DNA from: Dicyema japonicum | Taxonomy: Eukaryota; Dicyemida; Rhombozoa; Dicyemidae | Reading direction: 5' to 3' | DNA length: 64,000 bases | Assembly (NCBI GenBank): GCA_011109175.1 | Contig: RDEW01000008.1 | Coordinates: forward strand, 877,954 to 941,953 | Shown here: piece after piece, positions 54,851 through 64,000 of the stretch | Layout of the letters: each line of letters opens with the position of its first letter | How positions within the stretch are numbered: position 1 is the stretch's first letter | The notes under the pieces: model-generated | The model's input: the letters and a program-made list of their open reading frames with translations, nothing else | The model's database searches: none | What the model was told of the DNA's origin: nothing | Made by a program: the position numbers and the translations under genes

Positions 54851-55620
54851 ACAAGTGTAGCTTCCAAATAAACAAGCTTCTTGAGTGTCAATGTGCGCTT
54901 TAAATTTGCAATGCGCTCTGAGACAACACAGACTTCGAATTCCGTGTTTGTAAATATAACTCGTATAATCCTTAAACTGTCCTTGTATAGCAACATTTAT
55001 AGTCTTTCTTCAGAATTCACTTAAAAATAAAATTTTAAACATTTTGGAAAAGATACTAGAAATTTTGGCAAAGTTATCAAACTTCAAGGTAAAGTTATTA
55101 CACAAATCTGAAAACCCTGTATTTTAAGTGAATTTTATTAAATTATTTTTTAATTTTATTTATTAATTAAATAGTTTATTTAATAAATTTATTATTAATT
55201 ATAACGACAATAATTTATGTAATAATTTTAATTTCTTGTGGTTACTAGTATATTCATCATTTTGGTATTTAATCCTATAGATGTTCAATTTCATCATCTT
55301 ATTCTTTCATTCTGCATTTTGACACAGAAAAATTGTAAAACTAGAATTGATAAGTGGAAAAATTGTATAAAAATTAATTATTAAGATATTTGATTAATTG
55401 TACTTTTCTGACCTACGCTTTCATTCTATATACGGCAATGTATATTCAAAACATTATATTTGAACATGGTGTCTTTTCTATTAGAGAACTGAATCTGCGT
55501 GTTTTGTATTAAATATTATTTAATATAGTACTGTATGGTAGATGAAAGTTTAAAATATGTAGACAATCTTACTTTTCCTCCTACCATTAGGCCTTGTTAT
55601 ATATATTATTAAATTAATAG
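54851..55620. other. No gene recognised
   Basis: Very AT-rich (55030-55400 especially); a minus frame at 54808-54996 may be further LINE remnant. Confidence 0.4.
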
Positions 55621-55626
55621 GTATTT

Positions 55627-55890
55627 TCAAGAATGCAATTCCCTCATATACATCTCAATCGATTTCGCTAAACATTTAGAATCACTTAAGATATGTTCAT
55701 TTTTTAATTTATGTAGTTTCTTTCCAAACAGAATAAAGTTATTCAAGCATTTAGTGTCAGAAATGTAATTAAATAAGTATTTTTTATAATAATAATAATA
55801 TAGTGTCATCGTATGCAGCGATTCATTCGATATTGCAGTGGCGTATGATATTATATTTATCATAGACATAAACAATACCTGGTAAATACA
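55627..55890 (-). CDS. Coding-like ORF, possible terminal exon
   Basis: The minus frame has FMSMINIISYATAISNESLH, KCLNNFILFGKKLHKLKNEH and CLAKSIEMYMRELHS, then stop. An acceptor-like ACCAG lies just upstream at about 55879 (minus strand). It resembles a genuine last exon, but no upstream exon could be fixed and no family is known. Confidence 0.35.
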   Translation of the reverse strand, partial: CIYQVLFMSMINIISYATAISNESLHTMTLYYYYYKKYLFNYISDTKCLNNFILFGKKLHKLKNEHILSDSKCLAKSIEMYMRELHS

Positions 55891-56615
55891 TAATTCTCAA
55901 AATGATAAATGTATATATTCGAAAGTAATATATTTAGAGTACAGCATGACGACATCTGAAACATGTAATTATAATGTTATTTCAGACTGCAGTGCCATTG
56001 CAAACAAGTACAATGTATTAGGCTTTTGTGGAGTTACTAACATGTTACTAACTTAATCGGTTTTTTTGGGTAAATAAATTGTGTTAATTAATTCAAATTT
56101 ATTATGATTTAAATAATATCCTGGTTGGCGAACTGAATCACACATCTCTACTCTTGACTCGGAATGATTATTTTCATTTAAAAAACGATGAGGAATTGAA
56201 TCGAATAAGATTACGAATTAAGTCGCGGTAGAAAATAGACGTTCCCCAACAGCAACTGCTCAAACCTTCCATAAAACGTCAACGGAATTGTACCCCGTCA
56301 ATATATTACACTTCGATTTCTTTTTTCATCTCATTGACCAACAAAATGTCGATCTTGGAGGCCCTAGAAAGTAGTGCTAGTTTATCTTTTCCTTAGGGAT
56401 CGGGCATTCACTAGCACTATTTTTAGTCCTGTTTCAACTTTTTGGTGACCTTACTTCTTCAAAACCAAGCTTACTATCCCATTAAATACATCTGTGTAAT
56501 CGCGCACAGATTGTTAAGCTGTGACATAATCTTTGATATTTCGGTATAAACCTTCTTTGATAGACTGGGTGGGACTTCATTCGATTTTCAACTATTTTTT
56601 GGTGCCGTCTTTGAC
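55891..56615. other. No gene recognised
   Basis: Nothing supported. Confidence 0.4.
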
Positions 56616-56619
56616 GTAA

Positions 56620-56945
56620 CTGTCTTTGCCGTTCACGTTCTTCCAATATCGTCTATTATCACCTGTCCATAGTTTTACGTTAATCTCTTGTTATCAGACT
56701 TTTTGGTGGCTAGACATCCACCATATCTGGCACAATTTGAGGACGATTCACAATTTATGCAATTCATTGTGTTCCCGGGAGTCTCTCCACACGCAGTCAG
56801 GTCGTGTTCCCCTGCGCAACTGTGACATCTCTTTATAAAGGAGGATTTGTGTCCATAGCGTTTGCAGTTGAAACACCTCAGTGGGCCTCTTCTGTACTAT
56901 TCGCTTGTTTTGGTACGTGAGAATGTTGAAACCATGTCGGACGAT
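56620..56945 (-). pseudogene. Retroelement zinc-knuckle (ORF1/gag-like) fragment
   Basis: The minus strand has RCFNCKRYGHKSS then CHSCAGEHDLTAC, then NCINCESSSNC. Repeated C-x2-C-x4-H/C knuckles are typical of jockey-type ORF1 nucleic-acid-binding proteins. It lies 3' of an RT fragment on the same strand, the wrong order for one element, so they belong to different copies. Confidence 0.6.
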
Positions 56946-57099
56946 CGAAGTAGTTTCCGCCTTTGATCCAACTAGAACCTTTACAAGAGGGAGTCTCTAT
57001 CTGCTTTGTAGAAACGGCATAAGCTGGTGGTAGAGGGGGCTAATTCCTTTACAAATTCATGAAGGCATAAAGGCAGGTTGTTCAACACAATTTCGAAAG

Positions 57100-57640
57100 A
57101 TCTAATCGGATTTAACTAAATCAATGGTTTCCAAGAACATTAGGAGAAGTAGCATTTACATGTTCATAAAAATTCCTTTGTCCCCCCTTTCTGAATTCAA
57201 GGCGGAAGATCCGGAGTTTCACACCTGGTTGAGGAGTGACTGAACCACCGCCACAGCCCTGGAGAGAGATTTGCCCTTTGCAGTGATAATCAGGTCATCC
57301 GCATAATATAACTACATAGTGTCCTGATTATTGATGGTAGGTAAATGGTTTAGAAATTAGTTAAATAAAAGAGGAGACAGAGGGGAGCCTTGCGGGACCC
57401 CATTGGGGAGTAGTCTTGATTTTTAAATGGAAGATTTGAAAAATTCGGAATTTGAAGACTGATTGGTTGTTGTTGCTTCTAAAAGGAAAAACAACGATTT
57501 CTGTTGAAGGAAATGAAAGGGGACAATATCTTCTATTCTTTACTATCCATTGGAGACAACCAGGAGATCGAATAATACTACCAACTCTCAACGTGTCTAC
57601 ATTGTATCTAATAGACACAGAATTGAAAAGGTAAAGATTT
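57100..57640 (-). pseudogene. Jockey-like LINE reverse transcriptase fragment
   Basis: The minus strand reads LLPNGVPQGSPLSPLLFN (about 57365-57415, RT motif B), then YYADDLIITAKGKSLSRAV (about 57240-57300, motif C). Upstream frames (to 57640) are probable RT palm remnants. A stop separates motifs B and C. Confidence 0.7.
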
Positions 57641-58745
57641 CCAAAAAATTGATTTTTGAGAAGGTAGGTTTCTTATTCTCAATAAATGTCACTGTCTGAT
57701 GCAGCATGAATCTACGACAGCTTTAAAAAGCTGACAGAAACACTTTACATCCAATTCTTTGGCATTCATAAGAAATCTAAATGAAAATCGAGGATGCATC
57801 AATTACCGTCTTCGTTGTAAACCTATTTAATTCTCCAATAAGGATCGATTCACATAAGAATGCTAACCATCCAATAAGCCTTCTTATATTGAACTCAACG
57901 TCCCTACCTCCGATGGACTCGACTCCTTCACTTCCGGTATTTCAATGCTCACAGAATGCTTGGAGAATACGCTACCATAAGTTCCTCGAAACCAGTGCTG
58001 TCTTCTGAGTTGAATCTGAGTTTTCCAAAGGGTTCTATTCTTTAATAATTAGAAAATTCTCAACGATACCGTAAAACCAAAAATCTGAAGATATCATTTC
58101 TCCAATAGTATTTTTTGTACATCTAAAAAAACGGAGGTTACAAACCAGCGTAATTTTCCCAGTTTGTTTGCTTTCGCAATGAAAGAATTTTTGAACTCAG
58201 AATATTTCAGTGTATTCCAAAGTGAAGGATTGTGTTGTTTTTTTTCCAAAAGAGTTTGGGGAGGTGAAGATGGAAATTCGAGGTTCGAAATTGAAATTGT
58301 TGCCACAAGTTGCTCGTTTCCCAGCGACATCAGTTGAAACACATGAACATGCCGAGATGATCTTTTCCCTCAAATCGTTTCTAGGAATTTGAAAAAGGGG
58401 TTTAAGTTTTGGGAAAAAATTCAATTTTATGCTTGAAAACTTGAAGGTTTGTTGGTGGTTGGAAATAACGTGCTAACGTAGAAATGCAAATGAATTGAAT
58501 GGTGATAATTCTAAGCCATTTTACATCTTACATGTTAGAAAATCATTTCTACAACAAAATTCTTCCAAAATCGAGGACTTAGCTTTACGCCATTATGATT
58601 CGTGACGATTCAAAACTTCCCTTTATGAACGTCTCGACCTGGGAGGTCCTGTGCGGATTGATCTTCCAGCTATATTCGTAAATATTAGATGAAAATTGCA
58701 GACTTTCCCAAGCTCCTCACTGTTTTATTTAAAAATAATTTCCCA
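57641..58745. other. Decayed LINE-like and unassigned sequence
   Basis: The minus strand near 57780-57900 has FNIRRLIGWLAFLCESILIG, possibly a LINE C-terminal segment. Overlapping frames on both strands at 58094-58424 have no recognised domain. Confidence 0.35.
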
Positions 58746-58749
58746 TTAA

Positions 58750-58925
58750 TAAAAATATCCCTTTTTCCTTTTAATGGGATCCTGACACTCTTTTTTCCTT
58801 CATAGAATATCAGTCTTGTCATGTTTGACACCAATTGACTCTCAGCCAATTGGCTAATTTCGTTTGTTAATTGTATATAATAATTTCAATTATATAAATT
58901 AATAATTAATTAGTCTGATCATTAG
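58750..58925 (+). repeat. Direct repeat, copy 1 (~170 bp)
   Basis: It shares CTTTTTCCTTTTAATG, GATCCTGA, ATCAGTCTT, CAGCCAATTGG and ATAATTAATTAGTCTGATCA with 60395-60560, in the same order and direction. Confidence 0.75.
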
Positions 58926-59029
58926 GGCGATTTTTGTCAAGTCAAAAATTCATATGTTCTTTAAAATTACTTAAACGTCTCGGAGTCGATCTGTGGCATC
59001 CGCATCCGGATCTGTTGTTCTTGCAAATG

Positions 59030-59490
59030 GCTTCATCTTCTCATTTGTCGGCGCAGCAGTGGCCGGTACCCCAGGAATGCGCCTTAAGGGGGTCATGAAG
59101 CGTTCCTTGAGGCGGCTAGATTCCTGTCATCTCTGGAACGGGTCGGCCTGGATCTTGGTGATAGAAAGAGCCCGACTGAATCACTTTCTTCACCTTCTCT
59201 AGGGGAAATACCTGATTTGGAATGAGCCGTGTACAGACACTTTCTCTCAGTCAAGACTTTCAGATTCCCCGTTAAAAGCTAGGGAGGCTGCACGAACATT
59301 CGAGAATTCCAAAATAAAAAAATACGACAGCTTATCCAGATTCTATGTAAAGCCCGTTGTTGTCGAGAAGAGCGGAGTCTTCGGTTCCAAAACGGTCTCC
59401 TTTCTAAGATCGCTTGGGTCTATGATATCAAAGGTGAGTAACGAGCCTTGGGAAACCGAAAGGTTTCTTAGATCCCTACTTGTGACTTAG
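59030..59490 (+). pseudogene. RLE1-family LINE, endonuclease end
   Basis: AAVAGTPGMRLKGVMKRSLR equals the SCRRSAGRxPRHAAL-x-x-V-KRAL block. The next segment encodes LERVGLDLGD-like sequence one frame over. 59270-59490 gives REAARTFENSKIKKYDSLSR, FYVKPVVVEKSGVFGS and FLRSLGSMISKVSNEP in a clean frame ending RSLLVT and stop. This is the best-preserved C-terminal helix region of the family in the window. Confidence 0.65.
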
Positions 59491-60394
59491 ACACTATACC
59501 TCCCTCTTTATTATTTCCTAATGGTTTTACAAAAGTCCTAATTTTTTCATTTCATTTGAAGCCATCGATCTGTTCCTCCACTATGCAGCAAATAGGTTTA
59601 ATCAGTTTCTCCATTTGTCATCAGCTTATCTCCAATTTGTTGACGACGATATTTATTGTCGCTTTTTTTTTTTTCAAGGAGGACAAAGAACCTCCCTCGC
59701 TCCATAAGGCAAAATAGTTTCACTCCACAAAAATGAAGAGGAAGCTATCCCTCCTCAGGTGAAGCATTGAGCACAACTTGAAAAGCATTATTTCTCCTTG
59801 CTTTGATATATTTTATATAATCCCCCCGTGTCCAACCTAGTAGATCCCATGTTGACTAGAAGCGTGTAATCCTGCCTCAAGTATGTCTTAAAGCAGTTGA
59901 TTTTCAAAACAAAGGATTTCTTAGCAGAGATCATCAAACCTTTAAGCTGCGCCATTTTTCAATAAGGGCCACATAGTCTGTAAGCATTTTTAAGAAAAAT
60001 TTACTTATGGAACAAGAATCACTCTTATGGAACCCAATAGCATCAGATATGATTCCCCCTTCTTCAAAAAAGACTATCGCTCACACAGAAAATTATTTAC
60101 TTGGACAAATAGATTGCGCGGTACTCTCACAGACACAAATACGAGCCAACCACTATCAAAAGCCATGGAAATAGCCAGGCACATCACTTTTAACTGACTT
60201 CACGTGTCACTGGCTTTCATAATCTTAGAATATAGCTGGAAGAGACAATCCGTACAGGACCTCCCAGGTCGCAAATTTCATTCCTCCACGTGTTTAATAT
60301 CCTCTTGCACGCAATTCACTGTATAGCGTTAAATTTAAGACTGAAAGAAGATCGCACTCATTCGCAAACGCCTCTATGCATATCTTATAATTTA
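59491..60394. other. No gene recognised
   Basis: Nothing supported. Confidence 0.4.
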
Positions 60395-60560
60395 TGAGTA
60401 ATATAAAAATCGCTTTTTCCTTTTAATGTGATCCTGAAGCCCTTTCCTTTATTGGACATCAGTCTTATCACAGAACGCCACCAGTTGACTCGAGCCAATT
60501 GGATAGTTTAAGTGTTAATTGTATAAATATATAAATCGATAATTAATTAGTCTGATCATT
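60395..60560 (+). repeat. Direct repeat, copy 2 (~165 bp)
   Basis: Second copy of the 58750-58925 sequence, about 1.64 kb downstream, diverged by perhaps a fifth. The ends are TCTGATCATT in both. Confidence 0.75.
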
Positions 60561-60707
60561 TTAAAAAATTAAATAAATATTATTTCATAATTGTTTATTT
60601 AATAATTTCATAAAATAGTCTTCCCACGTGGCAGCTAGCTCTCCACAACCTGTTGTGGAAAATCCCATGTTCCACAATTATAAATTAGGATCGCTACGAT
60701 AAATCAT

Positions 60708-60929
60708 TTGTTCAGTGATTCTCCAACGGACTACATATTCCATATCCACCAAGATCGATCCTACTATCTTAGTCTTCTCTCAGGTTCTTTGAGCATCGAG
60801 ATTACTTATTTGATTTCATTTCCTGGGATACTTAATGTGGATCTCAATACGTCTAAAGGAAATTATACGTGGAGAACATCTGGACAACTTGAAGATATTG
60901 CAGACAAGCGTGTTAAGTGTACCGCTTAG
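60708..60929 (+). CDS. Coding-like ORF, unidentified
   Basis: A frame of 73 codons: IFHIHQDRSYYLSLLSGSLS, VDLNTSKGNYTWRTSGQLED, ending KRVKCTA. It looks natural but has no recognised domain and may be a chance frame. Confidence 0.2.
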   Translation: MFSDSPTDYIFHIHQDRSYYLSLLSGSLSIEITYLISFPGILNVDLNTSKGNYTWRTSGQLEDIADKRVKCTA

Positions 60930-60999
60930 TTAATTTTTTTGTATGATTTCACTCACAAATCTCTCATATACTTATTAACTTATTAGTTTATCCAGAAAC

Positions 61000-61470
61000 T
61001 GCCTAGTTCCCTTTGTTCACTAAAAGCTTCCACACTAAGGAATAAATAACATAGAGGTTACTCCACCAATTCATCACAACCACTACAAAGCTGATGAACC
61101 ACACAGGCCTATACAGACTGTGTAGGCACTCGATAGGGTAAGAATGATCAACTGAATCATAAGTCTTCTTCACATCTAACCACATTGATAAAAGTGAGTT
61201 TCCATGATATCACGGAAAAGCACTTGTTGATAAAGGCCCGCTCTTTTACTCCCTGACAATTTTGCACAGTGCTCAACTGATTCTCGGATAAAATTCGATT
61301 AGCCTCTATACATCTCCCGAACTCATTAGCCACCAATTCGGTCATCAGCTTATACAGAGTTGGCATGCAGGTTATCGGTCGACAATCTACAGCAGACTAG
61401 GAGTTGTTTAACTTTGGATCAAATACGTTGTCCCATCAAGAATTGTTTCCTGGTTAGTGATACTTTTCTG
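61000..61470 (-). pseudogene. RLE-type LINE reverse transcriptase fragment
   Basis: The minus strand has ITCMPTLYKLMTELVANEFG (about 61310-61370), LSENQLSTVQNCQGVKERAF and MWLDVKKTYDSVDHSYPIEC (about 61128-61185). The D-V-K-K-x-Y/F-DSVDH block is RT motif A of the RLE LINEs. The RT stops before motif B. It lies 3' of another copy's nuclease domain on the same strand, so two insertions are joined. Confidence 0.65.
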
Positions 61471-61499
61471 TACTTTCTGTATTACATGGCACATGTCAG

Positions 61500-61781
61500 T
61501 TGAGGAAGCCTGCTGCGTGGATTGCGAACGAGTTCCCTCGGAGTATGGCCATTCCAATCTTTAGTCTTAGCCATAGCCTTTCTCGTTGATCCCTTTTCTT
61601 TCTGGCAAGCAATCCTCCGAGTTCTCGCAAGAACTCAGCCGTCATTAGACCAACGGCTCCCGATGATTCGGTCGCAACAGGAGTAAATCGGTAGCGATCC
61701 CCGAGGCAAGAATATTTCTTGATTTTTAGGTTCTCCGAAGTCGAAGCAGCTGCTCCAGGTGTCTGAACCGATTTGAAAATA
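61500..61781 (-). pseudogene. RLE1-family LINE, 3' end (split by Tigger)
   Basis: The minus strand has ELGGLLARKKRDQRERLW and ends GMAILRGNSFAIHAAGFLN with stop near 61505. It is closely related to 905-1170. The 5' side is cut at 61781 by the Tigger and resumes at 63187 (GAGAACGTGTCTACACAAGT). Confidence 0.8.
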
Positions 61782-63184
61782 CAGTAGGACCCCGCCCCAA
61801 TAGAAAATTGCCCAAATATAGAGGGTGCCCCAAATATAGAGAGTATACTAAATTATTACATTTTTAACCTTTCTATTCGTATTTTTAAATAATTATTTTT
61901 ACAATACAATGTTTTGCTTCATATTGCGAAAAAGGAATCAATTTATTTATGAAAAATAATCAGTTATTTTGTTCCCAATGGAATATTTGTTTCTTAGCAT
62001 TTTTGAAATTTTAATCCTAAATTCATAGTATTCTTTAAGCCCTTCAGGACAAATGTTAAATAATGAAGATTCAAGATTATTCATAATTTTTATTGTATCT
62101 TTTAAATATAGCCCATCCATCTCATTATTTCCATTATACGAAGCCTCATTGTCTTCTATTCCATTTATTTCAAGTTCTGTTAAATATGTTCATCAATTAA
62201 TTCGGATTCTTTTTTTGAATTTGTTTCATGGACAAATGTTCTTTGCTCATTTATCTTTTTCCAACAATTCAATATTGTAGTTTTTGTTACACGAGTCCAT
62301 GCTTCTCCCACAAATGCGACTACTTGTCTCATATTGATCTTCAACAGGGCATCATGCTTCTCCACAAATGCGACTACTTGTCTCATATTGATCTTCAACA
62401 GGGCATCATAGTATTCATTAGCATCGTCAAGACATATCATTTCATAAAGAACATTCTTATAACATGATTTGAATGAGTTTATGATCCCCATATCTAAAGG
62501 TTGAAGAAGTGCTGTTGTGTTTTTAGGAAGTTTAAGAAATGATAAGTTTGAATATTCCTGACATTTGTGACAACGTGCATTATCCATAATAATCAAAATT
62601 TTCCTGTTTTTTGAACCATTTCCAAGTTTATTTTTTGTAGCCATGTATCAAAAATATCCATCGCATAAAAGAACTGAAACTCGTTCTTTACTTTTCGTTT
62701 TACCAAAACAATCATCATTTGAAGAAACAAATGATCTACATGAATTTTTTTTAATAAAAAGAGCAGTTTCGTCGCAGTTAAAAAAATCTTTTTTTATCGT
62801 ATTCCTCAAATAAACTGTCGTAATTGTATAAAAAACTCTTTAAGTTTTTTTTGTCGGATAAGTTTTTTTCACCCGAAATTACTTTGAATAGTAATTCATG
62901 TCGCTTTTTAAATCGATCAAACCATCCATTTTTAATCGACCAAGCTTCGCAGGCATGCTGACAATTATTTGAAAATTAATAAATTAAAGATAAAAATTAA
63001 ATAATAGATTTTTAAATTTTCTATAGAGAAAGTGCCCCCAAAAGCGGGGTTTTTATTTTGAATTTATTGAACGAAAAATGTGAAAAAATGTAAAAGATCA
63101 TTTATAATTATATTTATTTAAAAAATCGCCCCAAATACAGAGGGTGCCCCAGGGCCGGGGTTTGATTGGGGCGGGGTCCTACTG
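61782..63184 (-). mobile_element. Tigger (pogo-type) DNA transposon, nearly complete
   Basis: Perfect 20-bp terminal inverted repeats CAGTAGGACCCCGCCCCAAT. Subterminal AGAGGGTGCCCCA words are shared by both ends. A TA duplication flanks it (61780-61781 and 63185-63186), as for the Tc1/mariner-pogo superfamily. It is 1403 bp long. The minus strand encodes a transposase from about 62960 to 62180. The crisp ends and perfect repeats indicate a comparatively recent insertion. Confidence 0.93.
62180..62960 (-). pseudogene. Tigger/pogo transposase
   Basis: From 62960 downwards: a CENP-B-type DNA-binding end (NGWFDRFKKRHELLFKVISG), then after a stop CDETALFIKKN (first catalytic Asp, about 62765-62785). 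Next comes the open frame 62180-62644 with KILIIMDNARCHKCQEYSNL (second Asp) and LPKNTTALLQPLDMGIINSF (third Asp). YDALLKINMRQVVAFV occurs, then a duplicate KHDALLKINMRQVVAFV, caused by a 54-bp tandem duplication (62298-62406). AWTRVTKTTILNCWKK ends the catalytic part. At least two lesions separate the DNA-binding and catalytic halves. Confidence 0.85.
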
Positions 63185-63186
63185 TA

Positions 63187-63225
63187 TTGAGAACGTGTCT
63201 ACACAAGTTGCGTATTAATTAAAAA
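63187..63225 (-). pseudogene. RLE1-family LINE, continuation beyond Tigger
   Basis: GAGAACGTGTCTACACAAGT matches 1177-1197 of the empty-site copy and then ends in AT-rich sequence, so the LINE copy is truncated shortly after. Confidence 0.75.
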
Positions 63226-63590
63226 AAATTATTTATTAATTTTTTTAATTAATTGTAAAACAATTTTAAAAATTAACATAATAATAATAAAAATTAACAC
63301 TTAGATATTTCGTAGTTGTTATCTGTTGACATTTTCAATATTGAAGTATTATTGTTTTAATCTAAGATATATATTATATACAATTTCTCTTTATTATTGG
63401 GGAGGGTGAATAGGGCAGGAAGGCTGTTAGCAAAATGTTCTCGAATAATATTTTTCTAATCTCTTATGTTTGTATCTATTACGCTATGACCTATCAATAT
63501 ATAATGTGTGATTCAATATTGAAAATTTTTATATTTATTTGATATATTTGAATTATATACTTATGTTTATTTTCTGTTCTTCATATACAA
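63226..63590. other. No gene recognised
   Basis: Extremely AT-rich; nothing supported. Confidence 0.45.
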
Positions 63591-63591
63591 G

Positions 63592-63891
63592 CTTTAACCT
63601 TTCAATCTCCTGTGGTGTAAATCAAGAAGGACGTTTCCGATTCCTTGTCTGTATTTGTCACTTCAGAGAAAACAGGACAAGTTCTTTAATGCCATGAGCC
63701 ATTCTTTCTATGTGGAGCGTAAATGTTCATTATTATGACGACTTTAACCTTTCAATCTCCTGTGGTGTAAATCAAGAAGGACGTTTCCGATTCCTTGTCT
63801 GTATTTGTCACTTCAGAGAAAACAGGACAAGTTCTTTAATGCCATGAGCCATTCTTTCTATGTGGAGCGTAACTGTTCATTATTATGACGA
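63592..63891. repeat. Perfect-looking tandem duplication (2 x 150 bp)
   Basis: 63592-63741 is repeated at 63742-63891. Both begin CTTTAACCTTTCAATCTCCT and end TTCATTATTATGACGA. I saw one difference (AAATG against AACTG). It may be a recent duplication or an assembly artefact. Confidence 0.9.
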
Positions 63892-64000
63892 GTGCTCTCA
63901 TTTTTTTATATCTGCCTCCTCGGCATTCACTATGGAAGCTATCTCGTGATACCAACTCAGGATTGATCGGGTATCCATGAGCATGATTCTTATGCTTCGG

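Noticed and set aside
58750-60560. LTR retrotransposon
   Set aside because: No TG...CA ends, primer-binding site or gag/pol between the repeats; the interior holds an RLE1 LINE fragment.

Overview
The window is AT-rich, gene-poor eukaryotic DNA, most of it made of decayed, nested transposable elements. Two host-type genes can be modelled. The first is a complete divergent 14-3-3 gene (26485-27299, +) with GT-AG introns of 47, 23 and 22 nt. The second is an unassigned gene (39286-39793, +) whose model has a 25-nt intron. Spliceosomal introns of 22-26 nt together with animal-type transposons fit a dicyemid mesozoan best; very short introns are reported for that group. This is an inference: microsporidia and some protists also have tiny introns. 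Standard stop codons fit both genes.

Layout. 0-8 kb: pieces of two LINE families that carry a restriction-like endonuclease (called RLE1 and RLE2 here), plus SINE and LINE 3' ends. 8-19 kb: a LINE RT fragment, a 1.5-kb hAT-type element (9002-10501), two pogo/Tigger relics, a deleted hAT with a perfect 8-bp target duplication (16869-17786) and a minisatellite. 19.6-20.5 kb: a degenerate TTAGGG-rich minisatellite with a SINE inside it. 21.3-24.8 kb: an RLE1 copy split by a Mutator-like element (MULE) whose long inverted repeats are built of tandem ~97-bp units. 25 kb: a tRNA-Thr(AGT)-like gene with two partial tandem copies. 26.5-27.3 kb: the 14-3-3 gene. 28-39 kb: RLE1 and SINE copies, a jockey-like RT, a Tc1-like relic, an integrase C-terminal ORF, and a SINE with a 13-bp target duplication. 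39.3 kb: the unassigned gene. 40.9-42.1 kb: a ZBED-type hAT. 45-58 kb: several LINEs, including the most complete one (about 50.25-53.18 kb, -, apurinic-type endonuclease plus RT). 59-64 kb: RLE1 copies, one split by a 1.4-kb Tigger with 20-bp inverted repeats and TA duplications, and a fresh 150-bp tandem duplication.

The elements form a layered record: LINEs (RLE1 with at least 15 pieces) were the targets, DNA transposons (MULE, Tigger, hAT) cut into older sequence, and two SINE families are scattered throughout. Nearly every element ORF is broken, so the window looks like TE graveyard around one or two compact host genes. Family names rest on motif recognition by eye; no database search was possible.
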